Of a stretch of DNA of 50,526 bases, positions 1 through 11,140 are shown piece by piece. The notes under the pieces are model-generated. The model was not told the DNA's origin. It worked only from the letters and a program-made list of their open reading frames with translations, and made no database searches. A program made the translations under genes and the position numbers. The stretch lies in NCBI GenBank assembly GCA_902577575.1, contig CACGZQ010000001.1, positions 60,001 to 110,526 on the forward strand, given 5' to 3'. This stretch comes from an uncultured Pelagibacteraceae bacterium. Lineage in GTDB: Bacteria; Pseudomonadota; Alphaproteobacteria; Pelagibacterales; Pelagibacteraceae. Each line of letters starts with the position of its first letter. Position 1 is the stretch's first letter.

Positions 1-448
1 CGGTACTAGTTCACTATCGGTCACTGAAGAGTATTTAGGCTTAGAGGGTGGTCCCCCTAGATTCAAACAAGATTTCACGTGTCCCGCTCTACTCAAGAAC
101 ATTTTTCAACTTTACTCCTACGGGACTATCACCCTCTATGGTTAGTTTTTCCAAACTATTTAGATTATTTAAAAAATGTTGCTGGCCTAATCCGCTTTCG
201 CTCGCCACTACTAACGGAATCTCAATTGATTTATTTTCCTCCGGTTACTTAGATGTTTCAGTTCTCCGGGTTAGCTCTTTAAACCTATGAATTCAGTCTA
301 AAGTACCACATAAAGTGGTGGGTTTTCCCATTCGGAAATTTTCGGATCAAAGCCTGCATACAGCTCCCCGAAACTTATCGCAGCATACCACGTCCTTCAT
401 CGCCTTTCAGTGCCTAGGCATCCGCCATACGCCCTTAAACGCTTGATT
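1..448 (-). rRNA. rrl: 23S ribosomal RNA, 5' part (runs off left edge)
   Basis: Read on the minus strand, the segment near 380-448 is the conserved 5' start of bacterial 23S rRNA, including the stretch around GGCGGATGCC and GGCGATGAAGGACG. About 450 bases of the gene are in the window and the rest lies to the left. The 5' end near 448 is set by alignment to the E. coli 23S start and could be off by a few bases. It is the last visible gene of the operon 16S, tRNA-Ile, tRNA-Ala, 23S. Confidence 0.95.
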
Positions 449-453
449 TATGC

Positions 454-472
454 ACAGAAAATAATTTTCTGT
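454..472 (-). other. Hairpin just upstream of 23S
   Basis: A perfect 8-bp inverted repeat (ACAGAAAA / TTTTCTGT) with a 3-base loop lies a few bases before the 23S 5' end in the precursor. It could help define the pre-23S end. Function is inference. Confidence 0.5.
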
Positions 473-491
473 CTAAATTAAATTTTTAAAA

Positions 492-584
492 AAATATTCA
501 TCTATTCGAATATTTTCAGATTGTTCATCTATTCGAACAATCGGATATAGATATTGTTTGATTGTTCTTACTGTTTGAACAATC
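492..584 (-). repeat. Three related hairpins in the tRNA-Ala to 23S spacer
   Basis: Three perfect 8-bp hairpins lie in tandem at 492-515, 519-542 and 560-584. On the minus (transcribed) strand the 519 and 560 hairpins share the stem GATTGTTC/GAACAATC, while the 492 and 519 hairpins share the loop GAATAGAT. They look like copies that diverged in either stem or loop while keeping perfect pairing. They would be transcribed in the pre-rRNA just before 23S and may act in processing or antitermination; the role is inference. Confidence 0.7.
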
Positions 585-629
585 AAAATTGATATTTATT
601 ATTTACGATTTAAAAAAACTAAGTGTCAA

Positions 630-705
630 TGGTGGAGGATAGCGGGATCGAACCGCTGACCTCCTGAATGCAAATCAGGCGCTCTCCCAGCTGAGCTAAT
701 CCCCC
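630..705 (-). tRNA. tRNA-Ala (anticodon TGC)
   Basis: The minus strand folds as a complete 76-nt tRNA with an encoded CCA end. The acceptor stem is GGGGGAT against ATCCTCC, and the anticodon loop is TTTGCAT, giving TGC. It sits in the 16S-23S spacer after tRNA-Ile, the usual bacterial arrangement. Confidence 0.97.
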
Positions 706-713
706 GTGAAAAA

Positions 714-790
<77 letters not shown>

Positions 791-810
791 CTAAGCATTT
801 ATGAGACACT

Positions 811-835
811 TTTTAAAGAAGAGAAATGAGGGCGG
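811..835 (-). other. 16S processing stalk, 3' arm
   Basis: This segment downstream of 16S is complementary to 2451-2473 upstream of 16S. On the transcribed strand the upstream arm TTTTAGAAGAGAAG pairs with the downstream TTTCTCTTCTTTAAAA with one bulged base, and the pairing extends through the GC-rich ends with two mismatches. A long helix closing the 16S loop is the classic RNase III substrate in rRNA operons. The pairing is visible; the enzyme is inferred from family knowledge. Confidence 0.7.
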
Positions 836-855
836 CCACATTGACTTTATTTTTT

Positions 856-881
856 AAGACCAAAAGAAATATTTTGGTCTT
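856..881 (-). other. Hairpin just 3' of 16S
   Basis: A perfect 10-bp inverted repeat (AAGACCAAAA / TTTTGGTCTT) with a 6-base loop lies directly after the 16S 3' end in the pre-rRNA. There is no U-tract, so it is not a terminator. It probably helps 3'-end maturation; this is inference. Confidence 0.6.
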
Positions 882-885
882 CCTT

Positions 886-2360
<1,475 letters not shown>

Positions 2361-2383
2361 TAATAACGGCGCACACTAGCTTT

Positions 2384-2410
2384 AATAACTTTGAGGTAAT
2401 CAAAGTTATT
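2384..2410 (-). other. Hairpin in the 16S leader
   Basis: A perfect 10-bp hairpin (AATAACTTTG / CAAAGTTATT, 7-base loop) lies in the pre-16S leader. Flanking bases 2371-2383 and 2412-2427 extend it imperfectly. It sits inside the processing stalk and probably belongs to leader structure; no function is shown. Confidence 0.55.
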
Positions 2411-2450
2411 TTTCGTTAAAGCGTGTACGACAATTTCTTTATCAACCTAG

Positions 2451-2473
2451 CCGTCCACACTTCTCTTCTAAAA
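2451..2473 (-). other. 16S processing stalk, 5' arm
   Basis: This is the upstream partner of 811-835. On the transcribed strand the segment carries TTTTAGAAGAGAAG followed by TGTGGACGG, complementary to the 16S trailer. Together they would loop out the whole 16S gene for RNase III cleavage. Confidence 0.7.
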
Positions 2474-2577
2474 TTTACAATTTAAAAAAGCTAAGATTTA
2501 GTTTTAAAATCTGCACACCAATCGCATAATTATTATAATTATTTGATAGAGGTGAGCGCTCGTTTTATTACAATTAC

Positions 2578-2605
2578 GTTATAAGTCAAGGCGTATATTG
2601 GTCAA
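2578..2605 (-). promoter_or_regulatory. rRNA operon promoter
   Basis: On the minus strand, TTGACC (2600-2605) and TATAAC (2578-2583) are separated by 16 bases, a good sigma-70 type match. A second weaker pair, TTGACT (2584-2589) and TAAAAC (2562-2567), overlaps it just downstream and could be a tandem promoter. Transcription would start near 2570, leaving a leader of about 210 bases. The region 2474-2678 otherwise holds only this leader and the start region of the divergent peptidase gene. Confidence 0.65.
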
Positions 2606-2678
2606 ATAAGCTAGTAAAAATGGGCTTTTTGAGCCTCTTGAAGTTGCAAACTTCAAAAATATTTTGTAGAAAACAACT

Positions 2679-4034
2679 ATGACGTTAGTCCAAAAAATTT
2701 CGAATTTTTTGAAAAAAAACTTCAATTTCTACATATTTTTCAAATTTTTAGGACAAAAAACTATAGGATTTAACTCTAAAGTATTAATTTCAATTATCGT
2801 AATTGTAACTTTAATTTTTTTTGGAAGTGTAAATTATTTTATTCAAAAAAATGAGTTGAATAAAAATAATTTTGAAAAAATTACAAAATCTAACGAATTT
2901 TCAAATCTTGCTAAGTATCTCATTTCTAAGATCAATAGTCCTTATAAAAAAATTAATTACACAATAAAGAATAATGATAGCTTGGAGAAAATTCTCAAAA
3001 AATATAATATAATACAAAATGATATAGGTGTCATATCTTTTAAGTTAAGACAAAAAGGACTATCTAATATTTACTCTGGACGTGAACTATCCTTAGTCAC
3101 AAAAAAACTAAATGAAGATGGTAACACTTTAATTAATCTTATATTCCCAGTCGACAATAAAACATTTGTTGAAATTAGAAAAGTAAAAGAAGATTTCGTT
3201 GTTAAAGAAAATATAATTAAACTAAATAAAAAGGAAGTAGTGGTAAAAAACACAATCGAGAATAATCTTTATAAATCTGCAATTGACGCTAAAATTGAGC
3301 CAAATATTATTATTGAATTTGCAAGAATTTTTGGCTTTGAAGTAGATTTCCAAAGAGATATTAGAAAAGGAGATTGGTTTGAAATTTATTATGAAAAGTT
3401 TTTAGATGATAATGGCAATATAAGAGATACTGGCAAAATAATTTATGCTTCAATGGCTGTTAATGGCCAAGAAATTAATTTATATAATTTCAAATATAAA
3501 AATGAACCTGAAGAATATTATGATATTAAAGGTAAGAGTATCACAAAATCATTAATGAAAACTCCAATAAATGGTGCACGTCTTTCATCGTCGTTTGGTA
3601 TGAGAAAACATCCTATCTTAGGTTATAACAAAATGCATCGGGGAACGGATTTCGCTGCACCGAGCGGAACTCCAATAATGGCTTCTGGCTCAGGAACTGT
3701 TACTAGAGCAAGGTGGTGTGGTGGTGGTGGCAATTGCGTTAAAATTAGACATAACTCTAGTTATGAAACAATTTATGCGCATATGAAATCTTTTGCCAAA
3801 GGCATCAAGGAAGGAAAAAAAGTAAAACAAGGTCAAATTATTGGATACGTTGGTTCAACAGGGCTTTCAACTGGGCCACATCTTCACTATGAAGTAATTG
3901 TTAATGGAAAAAAAGTAAATTCTCAAAAATTGAAACTACCATCTGGAAAAATTTTAAAAGGTCAAGAAAGAAATGAATTTGAGATTGAAAGGATAAAAAT
4001 AGACTTACAATTATCAAATTTAAGAGAAAACTAA
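2679..4034 (+). CDS. M23 family murein endopeptidase (MepM-like)
   Basis: The 451-residue protein has one N-terminal membrane segment at about residues 34-54, then a periplasmic part. The C-terminal LytM/M23 domain carries the zinc ligands H320 and D324 (HRGTDFAAPSGTP) and the HLH motif at 401-403. Family members cut peptidoglycan cross-bridge peptides, so it likely acts in wall growth as a membrane-anchored enzyme. It is transcribed divergently from the rRNA operon. Its TAA stop overlaps the TAG stop of the convergent FkbM gene. Specificity (DD- or other endopeptidase) cannot be told. Confidence 0.9.
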   Translation: MTLVQKISNFLKKNFNFYIFFKFLGQKTIGFNSKVLISIIVIVTLIFFGSVNYFIQKNELNKNNFEKITKSNEFSNLAKYLISKINSPYKKINYTIKNNDSLEKILKKYNIIQNDIGVISFKLRQKGLSNIYSGRELSLVTKKLNEDGNTLINLIFPVDNKTFVEIRKVKEDFVVKENIIKLNKKEVVVKNTIENNLYKSAIDAKIEPNIIIEFARIFGFEVDFQRDIRKGDWFEIYYEKFLDDNGNIRDTGKIIYASMAVNGQEINLYNFKYKNEPEEYYDIKGKSITKSLMKTPINGARLSSSFGMRKHPILGYNKMHRGTDFAAPSGTPIMASGSGTVTRARWCGGGGNCVKIRHNSSYETIYAHMKSFAKGIKEGKKVKQGQIIGYVGSTGLSTGPHLHYEVIVNGKKVNSQKLKLPSGKILKGQERNEFEIERIKIDLQLSNLREN

Positions 4035-4929
4035 TTTTCCCAAACTGAATTATTTCTTAAATTTGTTATTTTCGTAAATCCGTAACCAACTAATTTTTTT
4101 TCTACTATTTTTTCTGTTTGTGGTCTTGTTTCTATTAAAATACTAATTTTTTTAACTCTATCTAAAAGATTTTTACATCCATCTAAAATTTCAATTTCAT
4201 TTCCATCAACATCAATTTTAATTAATTTAGGTAAGTCAATTAAATTCTTATCTATTAAATTATCAATTGAAATACCTAAAGTGTTATAAAATATTTTCTC
4301 CTTATCTACATTAATTTGTTTGTTCTTTATTTCTTGTTCTTTGATAAATCTTTTATTATCAAAACTAGCCTCTGAAGCTCCAGCTTTAAAATCTGCCTGA
4401 TAATATTTTGAGAATAAAAATTTATCTGTTAATGGATTTGATATTACTGAGATATTTTCTTGTAAGGCATTTAAGCTTATGTTTCTAGCAAACAGTTCTA
4501 AATTTTTAAAAGAAGGCTCAAAAGAAAAAACTTTTGCATCAAATTTTTTTGCATAATAAATACTATAAAGACCTAAATTAGCTCCGATATCAAAAAGACA
4601 ATTATTTTTTGATCCATTTTTATTAAGCCAATCAATTGTGTCAGGCTCTTTTGTAAAAATTGTTTAGCTCTAAAACTAGCCAAAAGTGAGGGGGTATAAA
4701 ACTTAATTGATTTTTCTGGATTTTTAGAAACTATTATATTTTTACTTTTGTACCTATCTATACTCTTTTGTAAAATTTGTTGCCAATTAGCGCTATGATT
4801 TCTTCGATCAATAAATAACAATAAATCAGCGTACATATTCCCTATGAAGTTCAGTATTATTAACGGGAATTGAAAAAAATATCTTATAAATTTTAATAAC
4901 TTATAAAGAAGAGTTTTAAAATTTTTCAA
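4031..4929 (-). pseudogene. FkbM family methyltransferase, split by a frameshift
   Basis: The first about 89 codons (TTG start at 4929) read in one frame up to the run of three A at 4663-4665. After that the correct frame is one base off and continues without a stop to the TAG at 4031-4033. The shifted part has the SAM-binding motif DIGANLGLYS and the FkbM signature KIDVDGNEIEILDG, so the family call is firm. Restoring one A would give a protein of about 299 residues with RAKTIFTKEP at the junction. FkbM proteins O-methylate sugars or other small groups. The gene lies directly after the PhyH-type gene. It is either a recent pseudogene, a phase-variable gene or a sequence/assembly error; everything else looks intact. 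Confidence 0.85.
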
Positions 4930-4930
4930 T

Positions 4931-5776
4931 TTATTTAATTTTTTTATAGATAAATCTTAAAACAATTCTATCAGTTTTACTTGGGGCTGATCCTCTATGA
5001 ACAGAAAGTTCATCAAAAATTACAGCACCACCTTTTTTTAGATTGAAATCAAATTCTGATGTGTCTGGTGTGTCGTTTTCAATAAATTTTGTGTATTGCA
5101 AAAATTTTAGTATTTTTTCTTCTTGAATCTGATCGCTTAAAAGACTTTGAACAGATTTTTGAGCTACTAAATCTCTTAGATTTTTAAGACTCCAGAAAGA
5201 AACTGGATCTATTTTTTTGCTCAGAATCAACTTACAAATACATTTTACGATTTTAGCACTATAAGGTATTACTGCAAGAGAACCATTATCACTTTTAACA
5301 TCGGTTAGATAAATAAAAAACTTTATTCCCCTTGCGCTACTGGATGAATTTTTTGTAAAAGTTGCATCTGCAGCTTCATAAAAATTCTTTAGAGCTTTTG
5401 GATTTTGATTATCGTAAATTCCTATATCATTATGCCAGCTCAATATTTGCCTACTAGATTGTTTATTATGATAACAATCAATCATTTGTAATTCTGCTTT
5501 AGAGCCAAATGAAATTTCAGAGATCTTTTTAAAATTTAATTTATTTGCTATTCTTTTTAAATATAGAGAGTTATTAATTTTTTTAAAATCTAATTTTAAG
5601 AACTTAGTAAGATACTGCCTAAAATTAGTAGGATAATAACTTTGACTTGAGCCTTTTTGTGGTTTTTTAATGAAGTACAAAATATCTTCTAACTCTTTTT
5701 TATTTAAAAGATTATTAATTGACACAACGCCTTTTTCCTTAATTTCTTCAGAAATTTTATCTATACTAACTTCCAT
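4931..5776 (-). CDS. Phytanoyl-CoA dioxygenase (PhyH) family protein
   Basis: This 281-residue protein resembles Fe(II)/2-oxoglutarate oxygenases of the PhyH family. The likely iron ligands are H115 and D117 (SWHNDIG) and H260 (SVHRGSAPS), and R270 would bind 2-oxoglutarate. Length is normal for the family. The downstream FkbM reading frame begins one base after its stop, so they form a two-gene unit. The substrate cannot be inferred; together with a methyltransferase it may tailor a surface glycan or small molecule. Confidence 0.75.
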   Translation of the reverse strand: MEVSIDKISEEIKEKGVVSINNLLNKKELEDILYFIKKPQKGSSQSYYPTNFRQYLTKFLKLDFKKINNSLYLKRIANKLNFKKISEISFGSKAELQMIDCYHNKQSSRQILSWHNDIGIYDNQNPKALKNFYEAADATFTKNSSSSARGIKFFIYLTDVKSDNGSLAVIPYSAKIVKCICKLILSKKIDPVSFWSLKNLRDLVAQKSVQSLLSDQIQEEKILKFLQYTKFIENDTPDTSEFDFNLKKGGAVIFDELSVHRGSAPSKTDRIVLRFIYKKIK

Positions 5777-5785
5777 ACAAACTTA

Positions 5786-6127
5786 TCAATCTTTATCTTT
5801 TAATGTCGAGTCTGTCAGTTTATTTTCAACCTTATCAAATTTTTTTTCATTTAGTTCGTTATATCTTCTCAAATAATGGTCTGCATGCTGAAGATAATTT
5901 TGAGCTAAGACTGGATCACCATTACTTTGAGCATCTTTGGCTAATTGTTGAAATTTAAGCATTGTTTTTTCTACAGTATGTAAATTATTAATTGAACCGT
6001 TTCTTCTAAAACCCATATTACCATTGTTATGCAAATTAGCAGGATTATGAGACGTGATAGATCCATTTCTTGATCTATAATTATTTTTTTGAGGTCTAGT
6101 TCTAAAGTTTCTTTTTCTATTAATCAT
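5786..6127 (-). CDS. DUF4167 domain protein
   Basis: This 113-residue protein starts with a basic Arg/Asn-rich stretch. It then has the conserved DUF4167 helical region at about residues 50-95, including LQHADHYLRRYNE. The family is typical of Alphaproteobacteria and usually lies next to prmC and prfA, as here. The basic N-terminus suggests RNA or ribosome contact, but the function is unknown. Confidence 0.85.
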   Translation of the reverse strand: MINRKRNFRTRPQKNNYRSRNGSITSHNPANLHNNGNMGFRRNGSINNLHTVEKTMLKFQQLAKDAQSNGDPVLAQNYLQHADHYLRRYNELNEKKFDKVENKLTDSTLKDKD

Positions 6128-6134
6128 TAACTGG

Positions 6135-6977
6135 CTATCCTTTAAAATTTGATATTATACATCTAATATTATCCCCGAAGTCTCTAATAGTGTTTTCTAT
6201 TTTAAAATTATTTTTTTTTAATATTCTTGAAACTTTTTTAAACTGCTTATTTCCAATCTCTAAAGCTAGTCGACCATTAATTTTTAAGAGATATTTCGAT
6301 TTGTAGATAACTTTTTCGATTACGTCAAGCCCATCCTTACCACCATCTAGTGCAATAATAGGCTCATATTTCAGCACATCATCTTCCAGCCTATTTAAAA
6401 ACCTTTTATCTATATAAGGTGGATTTGATACTATTAAATCAAATTTATAATTATAAATATTATCAAACGATCTTTGTAAGAGTTTTAGTCTATTGCTGAT
6501 CTTATATTTTTTTTTATTTTTTTTTGCGACCTGAATTGCTTTATTTGAAATATCAACACCTATCCCTATGCTGTTTTTAAGCTCACTTAGTAAACTTATT
6601 ATTATACACCCTGATCCCGTGCCAATATCTAAAATATTAATTCTTTTTTTTTCATAAAGTTTTATTATTTTATCAATCATCAGCTCTGTTTCAGGTCTAG
6701 GTATCAATGTATCTTTGTTGACAATAAAAATTTTACTCCAAAATTCTTTTTCTCCCAATAAGTAAGCCATTGGCTCTTTTTTTATTCTTCTTTTTATAAA
6801 TCTCTGGAATATGACTGATTCTTTTGAGGTAATGTTTCGATCTAAATTAATTATAATTTCTTCTCTAGATTTTTTAAGAATTTTTGAAAGGATTAATTCC
6901 GAGTCTAATCGGTATGACAAAACTCCTTTAAACCTCAACTTATTTGATCCAATATTCAATAATTCTAAAGTGTTCAT
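6135..6977 (-). CDS. prmC: Release factor glutamine N5-methyltransferase
   Basis: The 280-residue protein methylates the Gln of the GGQ motif in release factors, using SAM. It has the helical N-terminal domain, SAM motif LDIGTGSGCI at about 116-125 and the catalytic NPPY at 185-188. Its ATG overlaps the stop of prfA by one base (TAATG), so enzyme and substrate are translationally coupled. Size is normal. Confidence 0.96.
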   Translation of the reverse strand: MNTLELLNIGSNKLRFKGVLSYRLDSELILSKILKKSREEIIINLDRNITSKESVIFQRFIKRRIKKEPMAYLLGEKEFWSKIFIVNKDTLIPRPETELMIDKIIKLYEKKRINILDIGTGSGCIIISLLSELKNSIGIGVDISNKAIQVAKKNKKKYKISNRLKLLQRSFDNIYNYKFDLIVSNPPYIDKRFLNRLEDDVLKYEPIIALDGGKDGLDVIEKVIYKSKYLLKINGRLALEIGNKQFKKVSRILKKNNFKIENTIRDFGDNIRCIISNFKG

Positions 6978-8047
6978 TATAAATTTTTAAGTTTTATATT
7001 TTGATCTTTTAGTCTTAATTCTTCATTAATGGTTTCATGAATTTCACCACTTAAAAATTCATCAAGTTTATGTAAAGTTAAATTTATTCTATGATCGGTT
7101 ATTCTTCCTTGTGGGAAATTGTATGTTCTTATTCTCTCCGATCTATCGCCAGTTCCAATTTGACTTCTTCTGTTGCTTGATCTTTCTTGATCTTTTTTTC
7201 TTTTTTCAGACTCATAAACTCTAGATCTAAGAATTTTAAGAGCTTTAGCCTTATTTTTATGTTGAGACTTTTCGTCTTGTTGGCTAACAACAACACCTGT
7301 AGGAATATGGGTTATTCTTACGGCACTGTCAGTAGTGTTTACTGATTGACCGCCTGGACCCCCTGCTCTGAAAACATCAATTCTTAAGTCCGAGTCTTTA
7401 ATTTGAATATCAACGTCCTCTACTTCAGGAAGAACTGCGACAGTTGCTGCAGAAGTATGTACTCTACCTTGAGTTTCTGTTTTAGGTATCCTCTGCACTC
7501 GATGTACACCAGACTCATATTTTAAATAAGAATAAATATCATTACCATTTACAGAAAAAATAACCTCCTTAAAGCCACCCGCTTCACTTTTAGAAATACT
7601 TATCAATTCTAACATCCAATTATTTTTTGAGCAGACTTTCTCGTACATCTTGAACAAATCTGCACAAAAAAGCGTGGCTTCTAAACCTCCAGTACCTGCC
7701 CTAATTTCTACTATAGCATTTTTATCGTCATCTTCATCCTTTGGAAGTAAAAAGATTTTAAGTTTATTTTCATAATTCTCTTTTTTTATAATCATTTCAT
7801 CTAAATCTTTTTTTGCCAACTCAATTATTTCTTTGTCATTATTTTTATCATCAATAATCTGTTCTAAATCTCTCTTTTGTTTTTCAAAGTTAATGTATTC
7901 TTTTGCTGTGATAATTATATTTCTAAGATTAGCGTATTCTTTTGACTTTTTTGCAAAAATTTTCGGGTCTATTTTACCTGCTGATAGGTCTTTTTCTAAA
8001 TTATCATGTTTGATAATAATTTCTTTTACTTTTTGCAAAGGGATCAT
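6977..8047 (-). CDS. prfA: Peptide chain release factor 1
   Basis: RF1 ends translation at UAA and UAG. The 356-residue protein has the stop-codon recognition tripeptide PKT (188-190, the PxT class of RF1) and the hydrolysis motif GGQ (232-234) inside [17 protein letters not shown]. Length is normal. It lies three bases after ispG and is coupled to prmC. Confidence 0.97.
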   Translation of the reverse strand: MIPLQKVKEIIIKHDNLEKDLSAGKIDPKIFAKKSKEYANLRNIIITAKEYINFEKQKRDLEQIIDDKNNDKEIIELAKKDLDEMIIKKENYENKLKIFLLPKDEDDDKNAIVEIRAGTGGLEATLFCADLFKMYEKVCSKNNWMLELISISKSEAGGFKEVIFSVNGNDIYSYLKYESGVHRVQRIPKTETQGRVHTSAATVAVLPEVEDVDIQIKDSDLRIDVFRAGGPGGQSVNTTDSAVRITHIPTGVVVSQQDEKSQHKNKAKALKILRSRVYESEKRKKDQERSSNRRSQIGTGDRSERIRTYNFPQGRITDHRINLTLHKLDEFLSGEIHETINEELRLKDQNIKLKNL

Positions 8048-8050
8048 TTA

Positions 8051-9142
8051 TTAATCTTTTTCTTTAACTTTTTGCTCAACAAGTTTAACAACTCTGTCTA
8101 TAATCTCAGAGCTAGCTATTTTAGTATGTGGAATTCCGGATAAATATAAAAGGTTACTGTCTTGACCGCCGCCGGTTAACCCTATCTCGGTTTGTGCAGC
8201 TTCTCCTGGACCGTTAACAACACATCCGATAATTGAAAGGCTGATTGGTTTTTTAATATGAGATAATTTTCTCTCTAATTCTTTAACTGTTTCTATCACA
8301 GGGAAAGCTTGACGTGCACATGATGGACAAGAAATAATATTTACACCTCTTGATCTAAGTCCTAAAGATTTTAATATTTCATATCCAGCTTTAATTTCAT
8401 CAATCGGATCTGATGACAATGAAACTCTTATAGTGTCTCCTATACCCTCCATTAAAAGTTGACCAATCCCTATTGAAGATTTTATGCTTCCTGTTAATAG
8501 GCCTCCTGCCTCTGTAACTCCTAAATGTAATGGGTAATTGCATATTTCTGATAGTTTTCTATAAGCTTTTACAGTTAAAAATATATCAGAAGATTTTACA
8601 CTGATCTTAAAATTAAAAAAATCATTATCTTCTAATAATTTTATATTATACTGAGCGCTTTCTACTAAAGCCTCTGGACATGGCTCTTTATATTTTTCTA
8701 GAAGATTTTTATCTAGCGAACCAGCATTAACACCTATTCTAATTGAGCAATTATTGTCCTTCGCAGCTTTAACTACTTCGAGAATTCTATCCTTAGACCC
8801 AATATTACCAGGATTAATTCTTAAGCAGCTTGCGCCCATTTCAGCAGCTTCTATAGCTCTTTTATAGTGAAAATGAATGTCCGCAACAATTGGTACTTTT
8901 ACTTCCTTAACAATTTCTTTAAGACATTTTGTTGATTTTTCATCTGGACAAGACACTCTTACAATATCAGCTCCAGCTTCTTCAAGACTATTAATTTGCT
9001 TTATAGTTTTCTTTACGTCTGTTGTCAGAGTGTTTGTCATGGATTGAACACTTATAATTGATTTTCCACCAACTGAAACATTTCCAACTTTTATTTCTCT
9101 GGTTTTTTTTCTTGCTATTATTCTATGTGGTCTTACATCCAT
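8051..9142 (-). CDS. ispG: 4-hydroxy-3-methylbut-2-enyl diphosphate synthase
   Basis: This enzyme of the MEP isoprenoid pathway converts methylerythritol cyclodiphosphate to HMBPP with a [4Fe-4S] cluster. The 363-residue protein shows the cluster ligands C272 and C275 ([10 protein letters not shown]), C307 and E314 ([10 protein letters not shown]). Length suits the short bacterial form. The start codon overlaps the lysC stop as TAATG. Confidence 0.97.
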   Translation of the reverse strand: MDVRPHRIIARKKTREIKVGNVSVGGKSIISVQSMTNTLTTDVKKTIKQINSLEEAGADIVRVSCPDEKSTKCLKEIVKEVKVPIVADIHFHYKRAIEAAEMGASCLRINPGNIGSKDRILEVVKAAKDNNCSIRIGVNAGSLDKNLLEKYKEPCPEALVESAQYNIKLLEDNDFFNFKISVKSSDIFLTVKAYRKLSEICNYPLHLGVTEAGGLLTGSIKSSIGIGQLLMEGIGDTIRVSLSSDPIDEIKAGYEILKSLGLRSRGVNIISCPSCARQAFPVIETVKELERKLSHIKKPISLSIIGCVVNGPGEAAQTEIGLTGGGQDSNLLYLSGIPHTKIASSEIIDRVVKLVEQKVKEKD

Positions 9143-10350
9143 TAATCTAATTCAAAAATTGTATGCAATTTTTTAATTGCATTCAAAGTATTTTCCTCAT
9201 CAATTATGACAGATAATTTTATTTCAGAAGTGGAAATAGCTAAAATATTTATCTTTTCGTCTGCTAGAGCTTTGAACATTCTATAAGTTACTCCTGGTGT
9301 TGAAACCATACCTGCGCCTACTATTGAGACTTTTGCAACTTTATCATTATGTGTAAGGCTTTTATAACTGATATTTTTATTGTTTTCTAAAATTTCTTTG
9401 GCTTTTAAAAAATCGTTTCTTTTGATCGTGAAAGTAACATCAGTCGTTTTTTGATCAGAAGAAATATTTTGAATAACCATATCTATATTTATTTGTGCTT
9501 TGTTCATTGGCTCAAAAATATTTGCGGCTACACCTGGTTTATCTTCAACTCCAATCAAAGTAATTTTTGCATCATCTTTAGAATAAGCTACCCCGGTAAC
9601 ACTTTTTCTATAATCTATGTTTTCTTGATCAAATATTTTTGTTCCCTTTCTATCAGTAAAAGTTGATTTAACCTCTAGAGGAATATTATACATCATAGCA
9701 GTTTGAACTGCAGATGGTTGCATTACTTTTGCACCAAGAGATGAAAGTTCAAGCATTTCATCATAAGAAATTTGATCAATTTTTTTTGCCACTGGTATTT
9801 TATTTGGATCCGAAGAAAATACTCCATCAACATCTGTATAAATTTCACAACTATCTGCGTTGAATGCTTTTGCAAAAGCTACAGCAGTTGCATCTGATCC
9901 ACCTCTCCCAATAGTAGTTATTTCCCCTTTTTCAGAAATACCTTGAAAACCTGGAACAATTGCAATACCTCCTTTGGATAAGTGCTCATTTATTTTACTT
10001 ATATTCATATTAATAATTCTTGAGTTTGTATGCTCTCCTGAAGTCAGAATTGGTATTTGCCAATTTAACCAAGACTTTGCATTTAAATTTTGGTCAATTA
10101 AAGCTCCAGTCAATAATGCACAAGTTACCTGTTCCCCAGACGATAATAAAACATCTAGTTCTCTTTTATCAAATTTTTTGGAGATTTGATTTGATAAATC
10201 AATTAACTCATTTGTCTTCCCGGACATTGCAGAAACGATCGCAATAATTTGATTACCTGCGTCACGCTCTTTTTTGATAATATTTGCCACATGTTGAATT
10301 CTCTCAATAGATCCAACTGATGTACCACCGAATTTTAAAACTTTTTTCAT
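9142..10350 (-). CDS. lysC: Aspartate kinase
   Basis: The 402-residue kinase makes aspartyl phosphate, the first step to lysine/DAP, threonine and methionine. It has the N-terminal kinase motif KFGGTSVGS and, after about residue 260, two ACT domains that normally give feedback control by lysine and/or threonine. It heads a minus-strand run lysC-ispG-prfA-prmC and is divergent from ubiG with a 64-base gap. dapD and dapE of the same pathway are at 27714-29698. Confidence 0.96.
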   Translation of the reverse strand: MKKVLKFGGTSVGSIERIQHVANIIKKERDAGNQIIAIVSAMSGKTNELIDLSNQISKKFDKRELDVLLSSGEQVTCALLTGALIDQNLNAKSWLNWQIPILTSGEHTNSRIINMNISKINEHLSKGGIAIVPGFQGISEKGEITTIGRGGSDATAVAFAKAFNADSCEIYTDVDGVFSSDPNKIPVAKKIDQISYDEMLELSSLGAKVMQPSAVQTAMMYNIPLEVKSTFTDRKGTKIFDQENIDYRKSVTGVAYSKDDAKITLIGVEDKPGVAANIFEPMNKAQINIDMVIQNISSDQKTTDVTFTIKRNDFLKAKEILENNKNISYKSLTHNDKVAKVSIVGAGMVSTPGVTYRMFKALADEKINILAISTSEIKLSVIIDEENTLNAIKKLHTIFELD

Positions 10351-10414
10351 TATTTTAGAATTTAATATTATTTTAAAAGATTTTAATGTAACTTAATTAA
10401 AAAAATTTATTGAC

Positions 10415-11140
10415 ATGACTACTATAAATAAAGAGGAAATTCAAAAGTTTTCAAACTTATCTGACGAATGGTGGGATGTAAAAGGGAAATTTAAACCTTT
10501 GCATATGTTTAACCCGATTAGAATAGAATACATTGTAGAAAGGATAAGAAAGCACCTTAATGTTAATAATAAAAATAATAAATATTTTAAGGACTTAAAC
10601 ATTTTAGATATAGGCTGTGGCGGGGGTCTTATAAGTGAACCAATGGCGCGTCTAGGAGCAACTGTCACTGGTATCGACGCATCTTACAAAAATATTGAAG
10701 TGGCAAAAATACATAGTAAAAAAAGTAAGTTAAAAATAAGATATCTAAATAAATCACCAGAACAATTAGATGAATTTAAGAAATTTGACGTAATTCTTAA
10801 TTTAGAAATTGTAGAACATGTAGCAGATGTTGATCTTTATATCAGTTCTTGTTCTAAGCTGTTAAAAAAAGGTGGAATTATGTTTACTGCTACAATTAAT
10901 CGGACACTAACTTCTTATATTAAAGCAATAATTGGTGCAGAATATATTTTACGTTGGCTTCCAATAGGCACTCATGATTGGGATAAATTTATTAAACCAG
11001 AAGAACTTGAAAAAAAACTAGTAGAACAAAAATTTAAGACTTTAGACATAAAAGGATTAAATTTTAATCCCGTACTAAATAAATGGAAAAAATCAGAAAA
11101 CTTATCTGTAAATTATATCATTTGTAGTGAAAAAATTTAA
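10415..11140 (+). CDS. ubiG: Ubiquinone biosynthesis O-methyltransferase
   Basis: The 241-residue SAM-dependent enzyme does the two O-methylations of ubiquinone synthesis. The N-terminus has the UbiG-type region with SDEWWDVKGKFKPLHMFNP, followed by motif I ILDIGCGGGLISEPMARLGA. The pairing of these two is characteristic of UbiG. It converges on the DUF1178 gene with a 4-base overlap of the stops. Confidence 0.94.
   Translation: MTTINKEEIQKFSNLSDEWWDVKGKFKPLHMFNPIRIEYIVERIRKHLNVNNKNNKYFKDLNILDIGCGGGLISEPMARLGATVTGIDASYKNIEVAKIHSKKSKLKIRYLNKSPEQLDEFKKFDVILNLEIVEHVADVDLYISSCSKLLKKGGIMFTATINRTLTSYIKAIIGAEYILRWLPIGTHDWDKFIKPEELEKKLVEQKFKTLDIKGLNFNPVLNKWKKSENLSVNYIICSEKI

Noticed and set aside
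48-290. Plus-strand open frame of 80 codons
   Set aside because: It lies inside the 23S rRNA gene on the opposite strand and has no protein-like pattern.
2617-2656. Small hairpins at about 2622-2636 and 2638-2656 as terminators
   Set aside because: They lie upstream of divergent starts, so there is no transcript to stop; stems are short and only one has a weak T-run.
10351-10430. TTGACA and TATAAA near the ubiG start
   Set aside because: The two boxes are only seven bases apart and overlap the start codon, so they cannot form a promoter.
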